A DNA stretch of 64,000 nucleotides from Lachnospiraceae bacterium Marseille-Q4251 (GCA_018223435.1 JAGTTO010000001.1:1240001-1304000), one strand, 5' to 3'; positions 17,296-26,273 are shown, counted from the stretch's first letter. Made by a program: numbers and translations. Notes: generated from the letters alone by a model not told the origin.

Positions 17296-18585
17296 TTACC
17301 TCTTTGTCTTTTCATCCTCTGCCCGGATTTCTGCATCTGCCTGCCGAAGAAGCGTTCCGATGGCTTCGATCACGTTGACGGTCACTCCATTTCCGGCCTG
17401 TTTATAAAGCTGGCTGTCCGAAGTCTCCTGTTCTATGCGGTCAATCTGCCAGTCATAAAAGCCTTGCAGCCGCAGACACTCCCTTGGCACCAGCCTCCGG
17501 ATTCTACCCCGATAGGCAACTCCATGCCGATCCGTGGCAGTAATGGTGAACATCGGCTCTTCCGGCTCCTTCATCCTCCGGCCATTCTGCCGGGTTTCTT
17601 CTCTTCCCGGAGTCAGCACTGCCCTGGCACCTTCCTCTTTTAAGACACCGGAGCATTCCCCTTTATGATTATGGATGCCGGACTGTCTGGTATTCAGACA
17701 CCTGCACTGCTCTGTGACAAGAGGCGGCACAGACAGATCCACAAAATGAAGCGTTCCCTGCTGGATTCCTGTGGTAAGGGTATGGGCGATCTGATGCCCC
17801 ACACGCCCTCTTCTGGTATTCATGCCTGCATATCCTAAGTCAATGCTGTCTCCCGGATACGCCATCTTATATCCCTGCTTGGTATTCTCCTTGATGGGAA
17901 TACCCATCTCATACAATCCAGTTTTTCCACCCATACCGCCTGCCAGCGATGTCAAAGTACAGCTTAATCCTTCCGGGCTGTACACTCTTTTCCCTTGGCT
18001 GCCTGTTCGGATTTGTATAAGAGACGTTCCATTTGCTGCTGGGAAAGGTAATATTTTTCCGGCACATCTTCGATCAAGATATCCGACAAGATACACCCGT
18101 TTTCTGGATTGGGGGACTCCAAAATCCTTGCTGTTAAGCACTTTCCATTCCACACCGTACCCCAGCTCAGATAGCGTACTGAGGATGGTGTGAAACGTCC
18201 TGCCTTTGTCATGCGAAAGCAGTCCGGGAACATTTTCAAGGATGAAATACGCAGGTCGCTTGTCTGCAACCAATCTGGCAATCTCGAAGAACAGAGTTCC
18301 TCTGGCATCTGCAAATCCTTCCCGCTTTCCGGCGATAGAGAATGCCTGGCAAGGAAATCCTGCACACAAAAGATCAAAGTCCGGCATTCGTTCAGTTTCG
18401 ATTGTTCTTGCGTCATTGCAAAACCACTCCCCTTCTGTGTCGAACAGCAATCGGTAGTTCTTATCCGCATAAGCATCCACCTCGCAGTGTCCCACACAGG
18501 TAAAACCGCCTGCACGTCTTAACCCTTCCCGGAATCCCCCGATCCCGCTGAATAAATCAAAAAATCGAATGGTTGCGGCTATCAA
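17296..18585 (-). CDS. C5-cytosine DNA methyltransferase (Dcm family)
   Basis: All key motifs are visible: FFDLFSGIGGFR (SAM site), GFPCQAFSIAGKR with the catalytic Cys, ENVPGLL, and a C-terminal QAGNGVTVNVIEAIG. The ATG at 18613-18615 lies inside a terminator hairpin, so it is not a likely start. AAAGGAGG at 18593-18586 points to a later one: TTG at 18585 touches this site, while an ATT at 18570 would give the family-typical MRFFDLFSG. The exact start is unresolved. No cognate nuclease is adjacent, so this is an orphan methylase that probably protects transferred DNA. Confidence 0.88.
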   Translation of the reverse strand: MIAATIRFFDLFSGIGGFREGLRRAGGFTCVGHCEVDAYADKNYRLLFDTEGEWFCNDARTIETERMPDFDLLCAGFPCQAFSIAGKREGFADARGTLFFEIARLVADKRPAYFILENVPGLLSHDKGRTFHTILSTLSELGYGVEWKVLNSKDFGVPQSRKRVYLVGYLDRRCAGKILPFPAANGTSLIQIRTGSQGKRVYSPEGLSCTLTSLAGGMGGKTGLYEMGIPIKENTKQGYKMAYPGDSIDLGYAGMNTRRGRVGHQIAHTLTTGIQQGTLHFVDLSVPPLVTEQCRCLNTRQSGIHNHKGECSGVLKEEGARAVLTPGREETRQNGRRMKEPEEPMFTITATDRHGVAYRGRIRRLVPRECLRLQGFYDWQIDRIEQETSDSQLYKQAGNGVTVNVIEAIGTLLRQADAEIRAEDEKTKR

Positions 18586-18596
18586 CCTCCTTTGCT

Positions 18597-18638
18597 GAGA
18601 AAAAGCAGGCGGCATGGTTTCTTTTCCACACCGCCTGC
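18597..18638 (-). terminator. Intrinsic terminator after the ribbon-helix-helix gene
   Basis: Minus-strand GCAGGCGG (18638-18631) pairs with CCGCCTGC (18612-18605), followed by TTTTTCTC. It lies directly before the ribosome site of the C5-methyltransferase. Confidence 0.75.
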
Positions 18639-18665
18639 AAGTTTTATGGTTCTATTTGTTTGGCA

Positions 18666-19175
18666 TTATGCGATCTCTTCGGTTTCTTCCCCGGATTCCG
18701 GAATCTCTTCTTCCTCTGCATCCTCAGAAATTTCTGCATCCGCCTCTTCCTCTGCGGCTTCCACTGTTTCGGTTTCCGCTTCGGTAGTCTCTTCTTCATA
18801 GACATCTTCCGCAGTTTCTTTTGCTTCTTCCAGTCTATCTGTTTCTGCGTTTTCTTCCGGCTGTTCCAGTTCCTTCCATTTGGCTTCTACCTCTTCCACC
18901 GCTTTTTCGATGATGCGGATGATAAAATCTTTCTGTTTGATGCCTTCCTTTGTGACTGCCCATTTGACTCTCTGGAATAATTCCTCTGTGACCTGTACTG
19001 CTAATGTTCTTTTTTCCATGCTTTCTTCTCCTTTGTTCTCCAGTCTGTTAAAGTGTTCTTCGATCACCTGCCGGATAAAGATCTGTGTACTTGTTTCCCT
19101 TTCTTCGATCTCGGCTCGTACCTTCTCATGTAATTCCACCGGGATCTTTCCGCATATGTTCTTCATCTCTGCCAT
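18666..19175 (-). CDS. Tandem ribbon-helix-helix-like protein with acidic tail
   Basis: The start at 19175 follows AAAGGGG. The 169-residue protein has two similar ~40-residue units: KNICGKIPVELHEKVRAEI with FIRQVIEEHF, then RTLAVQVTEELFQRVKWAV with FIIRIIEKAV. Each looks like a strand followed by two helices, as in ribbon-helix-helix DNA binders. The last ~70 residues are almost all Glu, Ala and Thr. It lies between the ParM pair and the methyltransferase operon and may be an ICE regulator or partition adaptor. Confidence 0.6.
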   Translation of the reverse strand: MAEMKNICGKIPVELHEKVRAEIEERETSTQIFIRQVIEEHFNRLENKGEESMEKRTLAVQVTEELFQRVKWAVTKEGIKQKDFIIRIIEKAVEEVEAKWKELEQPEENAETDRLEEAKETAEDVYEEETTEAETETVEAAEEEADAEISEDAEEEEIPESGEETEEIA

Positions 19176-19331
19176 AAGCGTTTTCCCCTTTCGTTTTGTT
19201 ATACACAACATACTCCAAAATTTGAAAGAAAGCTATTCACAATACCCACTAAAGAATCCATGTCAAATGTATGCAAAACCCAAGCATATCCAACAATGCC
19301 ATACTTTCCTTGCCCATAGGCCTCACCCCCT

Positions 19332-19607
19332 TTACTCCTGCTCCATCTGAAATAAAAAATCCAGCATCTGACCGGGAATTTCTTCCTTTTCACATGCTGG
19401 CATCCGTTCCACATCGCCACATTTTAACTCTTCCCGAACAGCCTCCTGAATGAGTCTTTTTAAAGTTTCCCTCTCTTCTTGTTCCAGGATCACATCCACC
19501 AGATACTGGTTCCTCTGCCCTGTCGGAATCTCCATCAAAAGCTGCCACGCTTTTTCATGTTCCGGGTTCTTAAGGTTTGGGCGGAAGGAAAAGACCGGGC
19601 GGCTCAC
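19332..19607 (-). CDS. ParR-like partner of the ParM protein
   Basis: This 91-residue protein starts with GTG in a GTGA overlap with the ParM gene stop. It has SFRPNLKNPEHEKAWQLLMEIP, then NQYLVDVILEQEERETLKRLIQEAV, matching small proteins encoded beside StbA/ParM genes in ICEs. ParR proteins bind a centromere-like site and the filament end. The role is inferred from the coupling. Confidence 0.6.
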   Translation of the reverse strand: MSRPVFSFRPNLKNPEHEKAWQLLMEIPTGQRNQYLVDVILEQEERETLKRLIQEAVREELKCGDVERMPACEKEEIPGQMLDFLFQMEQE

Positions 19608-20509
19608 AGCGTCCTCATCTGCCCCACAATCCGTTCATATCCGGCAGCGTTGGCATGGACGTCCGTCAAGTAAATCGGGCGACACAGGCGGTCCTGCTCG
19701 CTTACACGGTGTTTAAAAATAGCAGCACCGCCTCCCATGAAAACGGAAGGGACTGCCCGCAGGTCAAAGCCTGCCTCGGTGATCGCAGACAGGATTTTCT
19801 CAATATAAAGCCTGCCCTGCCTCTCAATCAAAGACACCACTTCCGCAGGCATGCTGCTGGGTTTTCCACGTAAGACACGCTCGATCTGCGTCTCCGTTAC
19901 CGACAGTCCTGTATTTCTCCTTACCTGTTCTCTGATCTCATCCATACAACGGATGACACCCAGTTCCAGACTTCTACAGGTAGCTGCGTTAGGAACAGCA
20001 TTATCAAGCCGCATCAAGTCCACCGTCCAGCCTCCGATATCCACAAGAAGCACAGAAGGCTCATCTTTTAAATACTCTGGATAAAGAGCCAGAGCTGAAT
20101 ATCCCTGGGGGAACAATTTCACATCCTCAATCTGGATCTCATAGCGTTCCCCTTCATATAAAAAACGGATTAGCTGTTTTTGAAATAGATATTCCTTGAA
20201 TTTCTGTTTTTCCCTTCCAAACCCGGTAAGGGGAAGTCCGGCTGCAAGAACAACTTTCGCTGTCCTTTCCCCCTTTCGCTTTCGAATCTCCTGTGCCAGC
20301 GCTGCCAGCGTCAAAAGATAATAATTGTCGTTGGCGGTCTTGTCCTTTACCAATGTCTGTCTCCCAGTCCCACACACATAATATTCTCCCTGGTACTGGA
20401 GAACATTCTGCATGGTATAGGGTTCGTATTCATACCGGATGATCCCTGTGGGGAAACACACCTGCTTTGTTTTGATGGCATAATATCCATGGTCGATTCC
20501 AATGACCAT
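19604..20509 (-). CDS. parM: ParM/StbA-type actin-like segregation ATPase
   Basis: The start at 20509 is preceded by AAGGGAG. The 301-residue protein has the actin-fold ATPase signatures: VIGIDHGYYAIKT (phosphate 1), VLLVDIGGWTVDLM (phosphate 2), LELGVIRCMDEI, and VFMGGGAAIFK (adenosine motif). Such proteins polymerise to segregate plasmids. In an ICE they may stabilise the excised circle. Confidence 0.85.
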   Translation of the reverse strand: MVIGIDHGYYAIKTKQVCFPTGIIRYEYEPYTMQNVLQYQGEYYVCGTGRQTLVKDKTANDNYYLLTLAALAQEIRKRKGERTAKVVLAAGLPLTGFGREKQKFKEYLFQKQLIRFLYEGERYEIQIEDVKLFPQGYSALALYPEYLKDEPSVLLVDIGGWTVDLMRLDNAVPNAATCRSLELGVIRCMDEIREQVRRNTGLSVTETQIERVLRGKPSSMPAEVVSLIERQGRLYIEKILSAITEAGFDLRAVPSVFMGGGAAIFKHRVSEQDRLCRPIYLTDVHANAAGYERIVGQMRTL

Positions 20510-20620
20510 CACTTACCACTCCCTTCTTTTCTGTTCTATGTAAAATTTCCGTTGAAAGAGCCCTTGCCCCCAAAGGCGCGCCCCGGCAGGCATTCTTTTC
20601 TTTCCAGCCTGTTGTTCTTC

Positions 20621-20938
20621 CTACTCCTGGTCTCGAAAAAATGTTTGGACAGGAAGATAATGCAGTGTTCCTTCCAAAACAAGAGCCTGTCTTTGAAAGC
20701 GAAGGATTCCCTGGCTCTGTAACTCTATCATTTCGTAATATGCTTTCTTTGTTAAAAAATAACGATGATATATTCCCGCTTCCTCAAACTTCTCTGTCTG
20801 CTTCAACACTAAAAACTCCACCATATACCGGGTGTCCGGTGCAAACCGTTTCTCACATAGCATGGCATCTCCCTGTACTGCCTTCACACCCTCCGACTCC
20901 CTGGCTACTGCCAATAATTCATGGATACTGATACTCAC
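20621..20938 (-). CDS. Conserved ICE protein resembling DUF5720
   Basis: The start is the GTG at 20938, 11 bases after GGGAGG. The 105-residue product carries the pattern RYMVEFLVLKQTEKFEEAG, then RYFLTKKAYYEMIELQSQGIL, seen in small proteins of Tn1549-like ICEs. No catalytic motif is visible. It may be cotranscribed with the 20978-21379 gene, although a hairpin lies between them. Confidence 0.45.
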   Translation of the reverse strand: MSISIHELLAVARESEGVKAVQGDAMLCEKRFAPDTRYMVEFLVLKQTEKFEEAGIYHRYFLTKKAYYEMIELQSQGILRFQRQALVLEGTLHYLPVQTFFRDQE

Positions 20939-20960
20939 CTTTGCTATCACCTCCCTTCCA

Positions 20961-20994
20961 AAAGAAAAGACAGACACCTAAATGATGCCTGTCT
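20961..20994 (-). terminator. Possible terminator/attenuator overlapping the 20978 stop
   Basis: On the minus strand AGACAGGC (20994-20987) can pair with GTGTCTGTCT (20977-20968), then TTTTCTTTT follows. It would reduce read-through into the downstream gene. Confidence 0.55.
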
Positions 20995-21379
20995 CTTCTG
21001 GGATTTCCATTCCCTTTTCTTTATAGATCTTTTTGACTAATTCTTTTAGTTCCTTCCGGATCTTTCTGTCTGGTACATTGTTACAAAATTCCTGTAACCA
21101 TCTATCCTGCAAATATAAATCAATTTCGGTTATATCACAAGAAACAATACTGCAGGTTTCATCATATAACTGTTCCAGTCTTTGAAAATGTTCTCGGAAT
21201 TGTTCTCCATAATGATGCCAAATATCCAGGTTCAATCTTGTCAGACCAAGGAAATCGGTAACATACGTCAGCCTGTCCAAATCTGAAAATGTCATTTTTT
21301 CTTTTCCCAGCAGGATTTCCCTGTCACGCTTTCCACATAAAAACAGGAAAGCAAACCGTTCTATATCGCTCTGATGCAT
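20978..21379 (-). CDS. Uncharacterised helical ICE protein
   Basis: The start at 21379 follows AAAGGGG. The 133-residue product (MHQSDIERFAFLFLCGKRD...) is mostly helical with an acidic middle and a basic end (ELKELVKKIYKEKGM). I do not recognise a family. It is the first gene of the minus-strand operon that runs into the ParM genes and is divergent from an XRE regulator, which may control it. Confidence 0.45.
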   Translation of the reverse strand: MHQSDIERFAFLFLCGKRDREILLGKEKMTFSDLDRLTYVTDFLGLTRLNLDIWHHYGEQFREHFQRLEQLYDETCSIVSCDITEIDLYLQDRWLQEFCNNVPDRKIRKELKELVKKIYKEKGMEIPEETGII

Positions 21380-21407
21380 AATCATTCCCCTTTGCACAAA
21401 TAATTCC

Positions 21408-21476
21408 TTATTACGAAACATTATAAAAAGTGAAATCAGTAAAATCAATATAAAGTTTCTTTATTGCGAAACATTG
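21408..21476. promoter_or_regulatory. Divergent promoter with repeated TTATT(A/G)CGAAACATT
   Basis: TTATTACGAAACATTA (21408-21423) and TTATTGCGAAACATTG (21461-21476) form a direct repeat 53 bp apart between the divergent genes at 20978 and 21497. This is the usual place for an XRE-type operator pair. Confidence 0.55.
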
Positions 21477-21496
21477 AGAAATGAGAGGATTCTATC

Positions 21497-21733
21497 ATGC
21501 AGAAGATCAGACCAGACATGGATATCGGCAAAAATATCCAAGCCATCCGTTATCAAAATAAACTTACGCAAGACCAGGTCATTGCAAAATTAAACCTGAT
21601 GGGTATCTCCATGTCCAAAAGTACCTATGCCAAGCTGGAAACCAACCGTATGAACATCAAGGTATCGGAACTTGTTGCCCTTGCAAAAATCTTCCATACC
21701 GATATCAACACATTCTTTTCCGGGCTTCTCTAA
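21497..21733 (+). CDS. XRE-family HTH regulator
   Basis: The 78-residue protein is essentially one HTH_3 domain: IGKNIQAIRYQNKLTQDQVIAKL, then SMSKSTYAKLETNRMNIKV. It is the only plus-strand gene in the first 40 kb and is divergent from the ICE operon, so it is a likely repressor of conjugation or maintenance genes, acting at the repeat between the two. Confidence 0.8.
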   Translation: MQKIRPDMDIGKNIQAIRYQNKLTQDQVIAKLNLMGISMSKSTYAKLETNRMNIKVSELVALAKIFHTDINTFFSGLL

Positions 21734-21789
21734 ACCGGAAAAGAAACATTTCCTATAATTCTTCTCCCCTCTTCTTTTCCCACTCTCCT

Positions 21790-22962
21790 TTATCTTTGTT
21801 CCCTCCACTCTCTCTTACATTGGGATTGCTTTTGAAATAATTCCTCATATCGAAGAAGTATATCCATACTGTCTTGTGTAAAATCAAAGGACTGAAGCAT
21901 AGGGTATCGCGGCAATGCACTTGGGACATATTCTAATTGTTCCAACTGCTTAGATGTGTATTTTTTCTTTCTGGCTTCACTATATGGCAAAAGACCGTAT
22001 TCCGTCTTATACGCTGGAATACGGTCTTTCTTCATTTCCTGTAATGCTTCAATCATATTTTTATGATGGTGTCGGGATTTATAGGTATCTATCTGCCCTC
22101 TGGTCATGCCGACAGCCGATGCAAAATCCGATATCCTTTTATAGAATTTCCCTTGAATCTTACATCTTGGAATAAAAGCAAATACCTCAGTCTTGGGCCA
22201 CCCACATTCATCCCGTAATTGCTTCACTAAACGGAAACATTCTATAAACGAATATTCTGGTTTATAGCGCTGTTGTCCATATACTAACAGCTTGGAGATA
22301 TTATATTCCCTGCATAAAAAAGCAGCATTCTGATATACTTTCCCTTCATACTCAATTTCATATCTTTTCCCATTATTCCTGATCGGCAAATAAATAGCTT
22401 CCTCCAATGTTTTCCCATATTTCAAGCGTTCAAAAACATTGCAGGGCTGCACTTGATACTCCGCACACAATTCTACCAATGTATTATAGGATTTTCCTTC
22501 AAAACATATCGGTTCTTTCTGCAATAGTTCAAGAACAATTTCTTCTAATGTCCTGTTTCTTGTATGGATTCTGGCTGAAATGGAAATCTCTCTAATTCCA
22601 AATGCTGTTGCCACCTCATATCTGCTCTGATATTTTTTGCCCCATAGCATAATTTTCTTCTCTTGTGCCTCTTTGCAACGATCTACCGCTTCTTCTACTG
22701 TTTTGCACCTTTGTATGTAATGTGCTAATGAATTCCAAGGTAATCCATATTCTTCAGCCAACGCTTTAGGCGAACGATATAACTTTCCATTGTATTCAAA
22801 AAGTCGCCCTCTTCCTCGCACATCATTGACACACATTTGCATTGCATCTTCTAGCGACCAGCCTCGGCGCCGGAAGGAATATATTCTTTGACGGTCAATT
22901 CCATATTCCTCTGCCATTTCTTTTATCGTTTCATATGTTTTCCCATCATAGCAATACGCCAT
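21790..22962 (-). CDS. Protein of about six repeated HTH-like modules
   Basis: The start at 22962 follows GAGGTG. The 390-residue product is built of ~50-residue units with the pattern Y.GK.Y.(S/T)...(L/M)A.EYGI......R...G.(S/T)(L/V)E(E/D)A. Seen examples: CYDGKTYETIKEMAEEYGI with GWSLEDAM; EYNGKLYRSPKALAEEYGL with CKTVEEAV; CFEGKSYNTLVELCAEYQV with GKTLEEAI; EYEGKVYQNAAFLCREYNI; and KIQGKFYKRISDFASAVGM. Each looks like a strand pair followed by a helix-turn-helix, recalling DNA-binding modules next to homing endonucleases. No nuclease domain is visible. It may bind a repeated DNA sequence. Confidence 0.6.
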   Translation of the reverse strand: MAYCYDGKTYETIKEMAEEYGIDRQRIYSFRRRGWSLEDAMQMCVNDVRGRGRLFEYNGKLYRSPKALAEEYGLPWNSLAHYIQRCKTVEEAVDRCKEAQEKKIMLWGKKYQSRYEVATAFGIREISISARIHTRNRTLEEIVLELLQKEPICFEGKSYNTLVELCAEYQVQPCNVFERLKYGKTLEEAIYLPIRNNGKRYEIEYEGKVYQNAAFLCREYNISKLLVYGQQRYKPEYSFIECFRLVKQLRDECGWPKTEVFAFIPRCKIQGKFYKRISDFASAVGMTRGQIDTYKSRHHHKNMIEALQEMKKDRIPAYKTEYGLLPYSEARKKKYTSKQLEQLEYVPSALPRYPMLQSFDFTQDSMDILLRYEELFQKQSQCKREWREQR

Positions 22963-23222
22963 AGTCATCACCTCTTCTCTTTACCACACCAGTATACCCA
23001 CTTATCGTAAAAAAGCTATTCGGACATACCACTAAAATATTACCTTTATACCTGTCTATTATAGACAATAAAAAACCTGCTACAAGGATGTCTTTCCTCA
23101 TACCAGATATCAATACTTTCTTCCTACTCCATACACATTTTTTCTCATTACTTGTGTATCATGTACCTATATTGTCATGTAATCCTACTGTGTACACGCT
23201 ATGTACAGTAAGCACATGGGGT

Positions 23223-23603
23223 TCAGTTTACATCTGCAAATATAATTTCCGGACGATTCACCAGTGCTCTTGCAATTGCTACTCTCTGCTGCTGTCCTCC
23301 GGATAACTGATTTGGCAGATTATAAATCCGGTTTTCAATCCCCAGAGTTGCAATAATATCATTTACATACGCTTCATCCACTTTTCTTCCATCCAGCCCC
23401 AGTGGCAGTACAATATTTTCCCAGACATTAACAGATGAAACCAGATTAAATGCCTGAAAAACAAATCCGATTTTTCTTCTGCGGAAAACAGCAAGGGCAT
23501 CTTCCTTCATCCTGTATAAATCTTTCCCTGCTAAAGTAACACTGCCTTTTGTCGGGGTGTCTAGCCCTCCAAGCATATGAAGTAATGTACTTTTACCCTA
23601 TCC
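23223..23603 (-). pseudogene. Fragment of a MacB-type ABC transporter ATPase
   Basis: The frame covers an ATPase from the end of Walker A (GKSTLLHMLGGLDTPTKG) through the Q-loop (GFVFQAFN), signature (LSGGQQQRV) and Walker B start (IIFAD). A TAG falls in the Walker A loop (GGA TAG GGT AAA), and sequence before it is unrelated. The frame ends right after FAD, where EPTGNLD is expected. Both ends are lost, so this is a remnant. Confidence 0.85.
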
Positions 23604-23658
23604 TGTCAAGTAATATCCAAAAAAAATTGTCGATTTTTGCAATTAAAGAAAACCATTC

Positions 23659-24180
23659 TTATCGCTTCTTCTGTACTGGAAAAGGATTTTTCCTCTCCAA
23701 TTCCTGTCCTTGAATTTCCATCTTTTTTATAAAGATGTGTTGCTGACTGTCAGCTTCATATTGAATTGCTACACCAAGATCTTTCTTTATAAATGCGGCA
23801 ACTCCCATATCTGCAATAACCTCCTGCCCTTCTTTCTCCTGAAAGCTGATTTTAGGGAAAGCTCCGGATAATTTTTCTGTAATATACAGTTCCATTTTTT
23901 CCAAACTCTCAAATGGCATAGCCTGTACTCTTTGTAATATCTCCTGCAAACGTTCCTCTCTCATAATACATCTGCAATGATCAACACCAAATACCATAGC
24001 AAGGCTGTGTCCGCAATCCCAGGATACATGAATCTGTCCGGCATCATCTACAAACTGTACGGTTCCTAAATCACCGGGACTCAGTTTTACATACGGATCA
24101 GCTTCCATATCTTCCAACTCTACCCGACACCCCGGTGGGTACATATTTCTTAACACAATTCTTTCCGCATTACTTATCAC
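23659..24180 (-). CDS. DUF4314-domain ICE protein
   Basis: The best start is GTG at 24180, preceded by GAGAAAGGAAG. The 173-residue product has the DUF4314 pattern: GCRVELEDMEADPYVKLSPG, DLGTVQFVDDAGQIHVSWD, and MVFGVDHCRC. This ~65-residue SH3-like domain is frequent in Firmicute ICEs and is usually small; here ~110 further residues follow, of unknown role. Confidence 0.65.
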   Translation of the reverse strand: MISNAERIVLRNMYPPGCRVELEDMEADPYVKLSPGDLGTVQFVDDAGQIHVSWDCGHSLAMVFGVDHCRCIMREERLQEILQRVQAMPFESLEKMELYITEKLSGAFPKISFQEKEGQEVIADMGVAAFIKKDLGVAIQYEADSQQHIFIKKMEIQGQELERKNPFPVQKKR

Positions 24181-24205
24181 TGTTTTCTTCCTTTCTCCAA
24201 TCCGG

Positions 24206-24952
24206 CTACCGTCCCAAAGACTTCTCTGGAACATTTCCCTCCAACAAATGCTCTCTTTCTTTATTCCATTCCAGCACCTTTTCCATAGCAGCTTCCAACT
24301 GGTCTTCTGTCGGTTCTCTTGTATAGGTTCTATATTCCTGAAAATATTCTTCCAAAGTGTTCTGCTGTATCTCCAGTTCCTCTTTATCATAACAATCCGG
24401 CTCTTCCAGCTCCTTCAACTCCTGCAAGATTTCCCAACATTCCAAAACACTGTCTATCTCCTGCATTTCAAGCAGATAAGATAAAAATGTTTCCTCTGGC
24501 ATAATACTGAAATAGCATCGGTCAAACCATTGCTCAATATACATGCGTTCATCAGAACCATTGGTATGTGTACCACAAATCAAATCTGCAACAAAGTTTT
24601 CAAATAGTTCACCGATTGATAGCCCAACTTTTCCAGACTTCCTACAGAGCTCTTCTACCTCATCTTGATACAACCTGATAGAAATAGTCCGCTTCAGGCT
24701 TTTTTCATAGGGTTCTATATCTTCGCCTGTCTCGCAGAAATGCAGATATGTATCCGTATAAATGTTTTCCATATCGCAAAATCTCCGGCTCATTGCCACA
24801 TAATCCTTACTTTCCCGGTCCCATTCCAGCCGGTAATGATGTTCCCTTGCATGTTCCTCTAAATCTTTCCGTATGATATTTCTGGTTGCTTCCGGCAACT
24901 CCGCAATAAAAAAGCTTGTATCTGGAACTGCTAATACTCTTTCTTTTACCAC
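24206..24952 (-). CDS. Uncharacterised acidic ICE protein
   Basis: The start is GTG at 24952, preceded by AGGAGG. The 248-residue protein is acidic and helical, with SFFIAELPEATRNIIRKDL at the N-terminus and KRTISIRLYQDEVEELCRKSG in the middle, the latter resembling a short regulatory or RHH-type segment. A coiled, Glu-rich C-terminus follows. I do not recognise the family. Its first codons are duplicated near 27038, in front of a decayed second copy. Confidence 0.45.
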   Translation of the reverse strand: MVKERVLAVPDTSFFIAELPEATRNIIRKDLEEHAREHHYRLEWDRESKDYVAMSRRFCDMENIYTDTYLHFCETGEDIEPYEKSLKRTISIRLYQDEVEELCRKSGKVGLSIGELFENFVADLICGTHTNGSDERMYIEQWFDRCYFSIMPEETFLSYLLEMQEIDSVLECWEILQELKELEEPDCYDKEELEIQQNTLEEYFQEYRTYTREPTEDQLEAAMEKVLEWNKEREHLLEGNVPEKSLGR

Positions 24953-24963
24953 ATTTGTCCTCC

Positions 24964-25244
24964 TTACTTGTAACTATTTCTTGCACGCGGCAAATTCCCC
25001 AGTACGTCCATATAGAGGATAATTCCCTGCGAGTCCAGATGTACGGTAATAAATTTCTGTATTTCCTGTAACAGATCACGATCAGAAAACCCAGCCTGGT
25101 AGCCAATAAAATTCCTGATTTTTTCTACAATATCCCGTTTACGGAACTCTTGTAACACCAGAATCGGAATCGTGTGCTGACCTCCCATAGCATTATATGG
25201 TAGCTTTTTCACAGTCTTTCCATAAAATATATTTCAAGATACAT
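24964..25244 (-). pseudogene. Internally deleted copy of the 27032-27502 gene
   Basis: The copy begins ATG (25244) with MYLEIYFMERL, then a stop, and continues in another frame with LPYNAMGGQHTIPILVLQEFR to RNSYK. The intact gene at 27032-27502 reads MYLETYSMEEL, then ~65 residues absent here, then LPYDAMGG.... The upstream terminator is duplicated as well. Confidence 0.8.
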
Positions 25245-25280
25245 GGCTCTTCTCCCCTTCTTTCTTTTCTAAATTTTCTT

Positions 25281-25330
25281 CTAAATAAAAGAAGAGGAAG
25301 ACACCGCAGCGTTTTCCTCTTCTTTTATTA
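25281..25330. terminator. Strong bidirectional terminator, copy A
   Basis: AAAAGAAGAGGAA and TTCCTCTTCTTTT are perfect complements around a GACACCGCAGCGTT-type loop, with T-tracts on both strands. It follows the AbiH-like gene and is duplicated at 27541-27583. Confidence 0.85.
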
Positions 25331-25354
25331 GTCTTTTCTGACTGTATAATCGTA

Positions 25355-26260
25355 TTATAAATTACTTAGCATTACCGGCTGAAAATTTTTAATATCTAAC
25401 CTTTTTGCAAAATATTCCATATTATCTAAATCACTTTCTGAGAAATATGAAATATACCATTTACACGAATGTAATACTCTCTTTCTAATCTCAACAAAAT
25501 AATCCATATCTACAGAAGATAACGAATGACCTAATATAAATATTTCATTTATATTTATAAGAGAGTCAAAAAAATTTTGATTCATTTGTATAATACCAAA
25601 CGTATCTTTATATGTCTTTTGAAAATAGGCTTTAATGATTTCTTTTGTTTCAGTTATTCTAAAATCTTCATCATCATCTTGTATATATATTCCATGTTCT
25701 TCCGCTGCATTAAATGGAGAAACAGCTCCGTACTGAAAAGTAGAAATATCATGATGTCCCACTACAAGTTTCTTACTGCTCAGGGCTTTTCCATGAATGT
25801 ATAAAATATTCTCAGCAGGTACTTTATATGCTCTTTCTAATGTATCCGTATAATTAAAATTTAGAATCTTACACGTATTATTTATTATACGCTTTGATAC
25901 CAAAGGTAAAACGTTTGTATCTATTTGCTCAATCCATTTCTTAAAATAATATGGAATATAAGATGCAAATGCCAAATCCTGCTCAACCATAAATTGAAAG
26001 TCATGATTAGCACTGTCTTTCCAATTTTCATCACCATAATCAAGATAATATGAAGCATTTTCTTCTTGCACTTGATATTTATCTAATTCGCCTAAAGCCA
26101 TTTCAAATTGAAACCACAATTCTTCTTCTGGTATATATTTACATATAGCTTCATAAAATTCACGAGCATATATTCTCAAATACTCCTTAAAATCATAATA
26201 CGAAGTGGGCAAATTGTGTGCCCGATCAAAACCATTTCCTATAATAACCAATCTGTCCAA
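25355..26260 (-). CDS. AbiH-family abortive infection protein
   Basis: The 301-residue protein begins LVIIGNGFDRAHNLPTSYYDF, the diagnostic N-terminus of bacteriophage abortive infection AbiH proteins. Later it has ILNFNYTDTLERAY, IHG, VGHHDI and FILGHSLSSVDMDYF, also family-typical. AbiH (first described in Lactococcus) aborts phage infection by an unsolved mechanism. Its start is 13 bp downstream of the membrane protein gene stop, so the two probably form one operon. The AT-rich base composition contrasts with the flanking ICE genes. Confidence 0.88.
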   Translation of the reverse strand: MDRLVIIGNGFDRAHNLPTSYYDFKEYLRIYAREFYEAICKYIPEEELWFQFEMALGELDKYQVQEENASYYLDYGDENWKDSANHDFQFMVEQDLAFASYIPYYFKKWIEQIDTNVLPLVSKRIINNTCKILNFNYTDTLERAYKVPAENILYIHGKALSSKKLVVGHHDISTFQYGAVSPFNAAEEHGIYIQDDDEDFRITETKEIIKAYFQKTYKDTFGIIQMNQNFFDSLININEIFILGHSLSSVDMDYFVEIRKRVLHSCKWYISYFSESDLDNMEYFAKRLDIKNFQPVMLSNL

Positions 26261-26273
26261 TTTCTTTTCTCTC

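Noticed and set aside
23223..23603. Functional ABC transporter ATPase
   Set aside because: Walker A is interrupted by a stop and the end after Walker B is missing.
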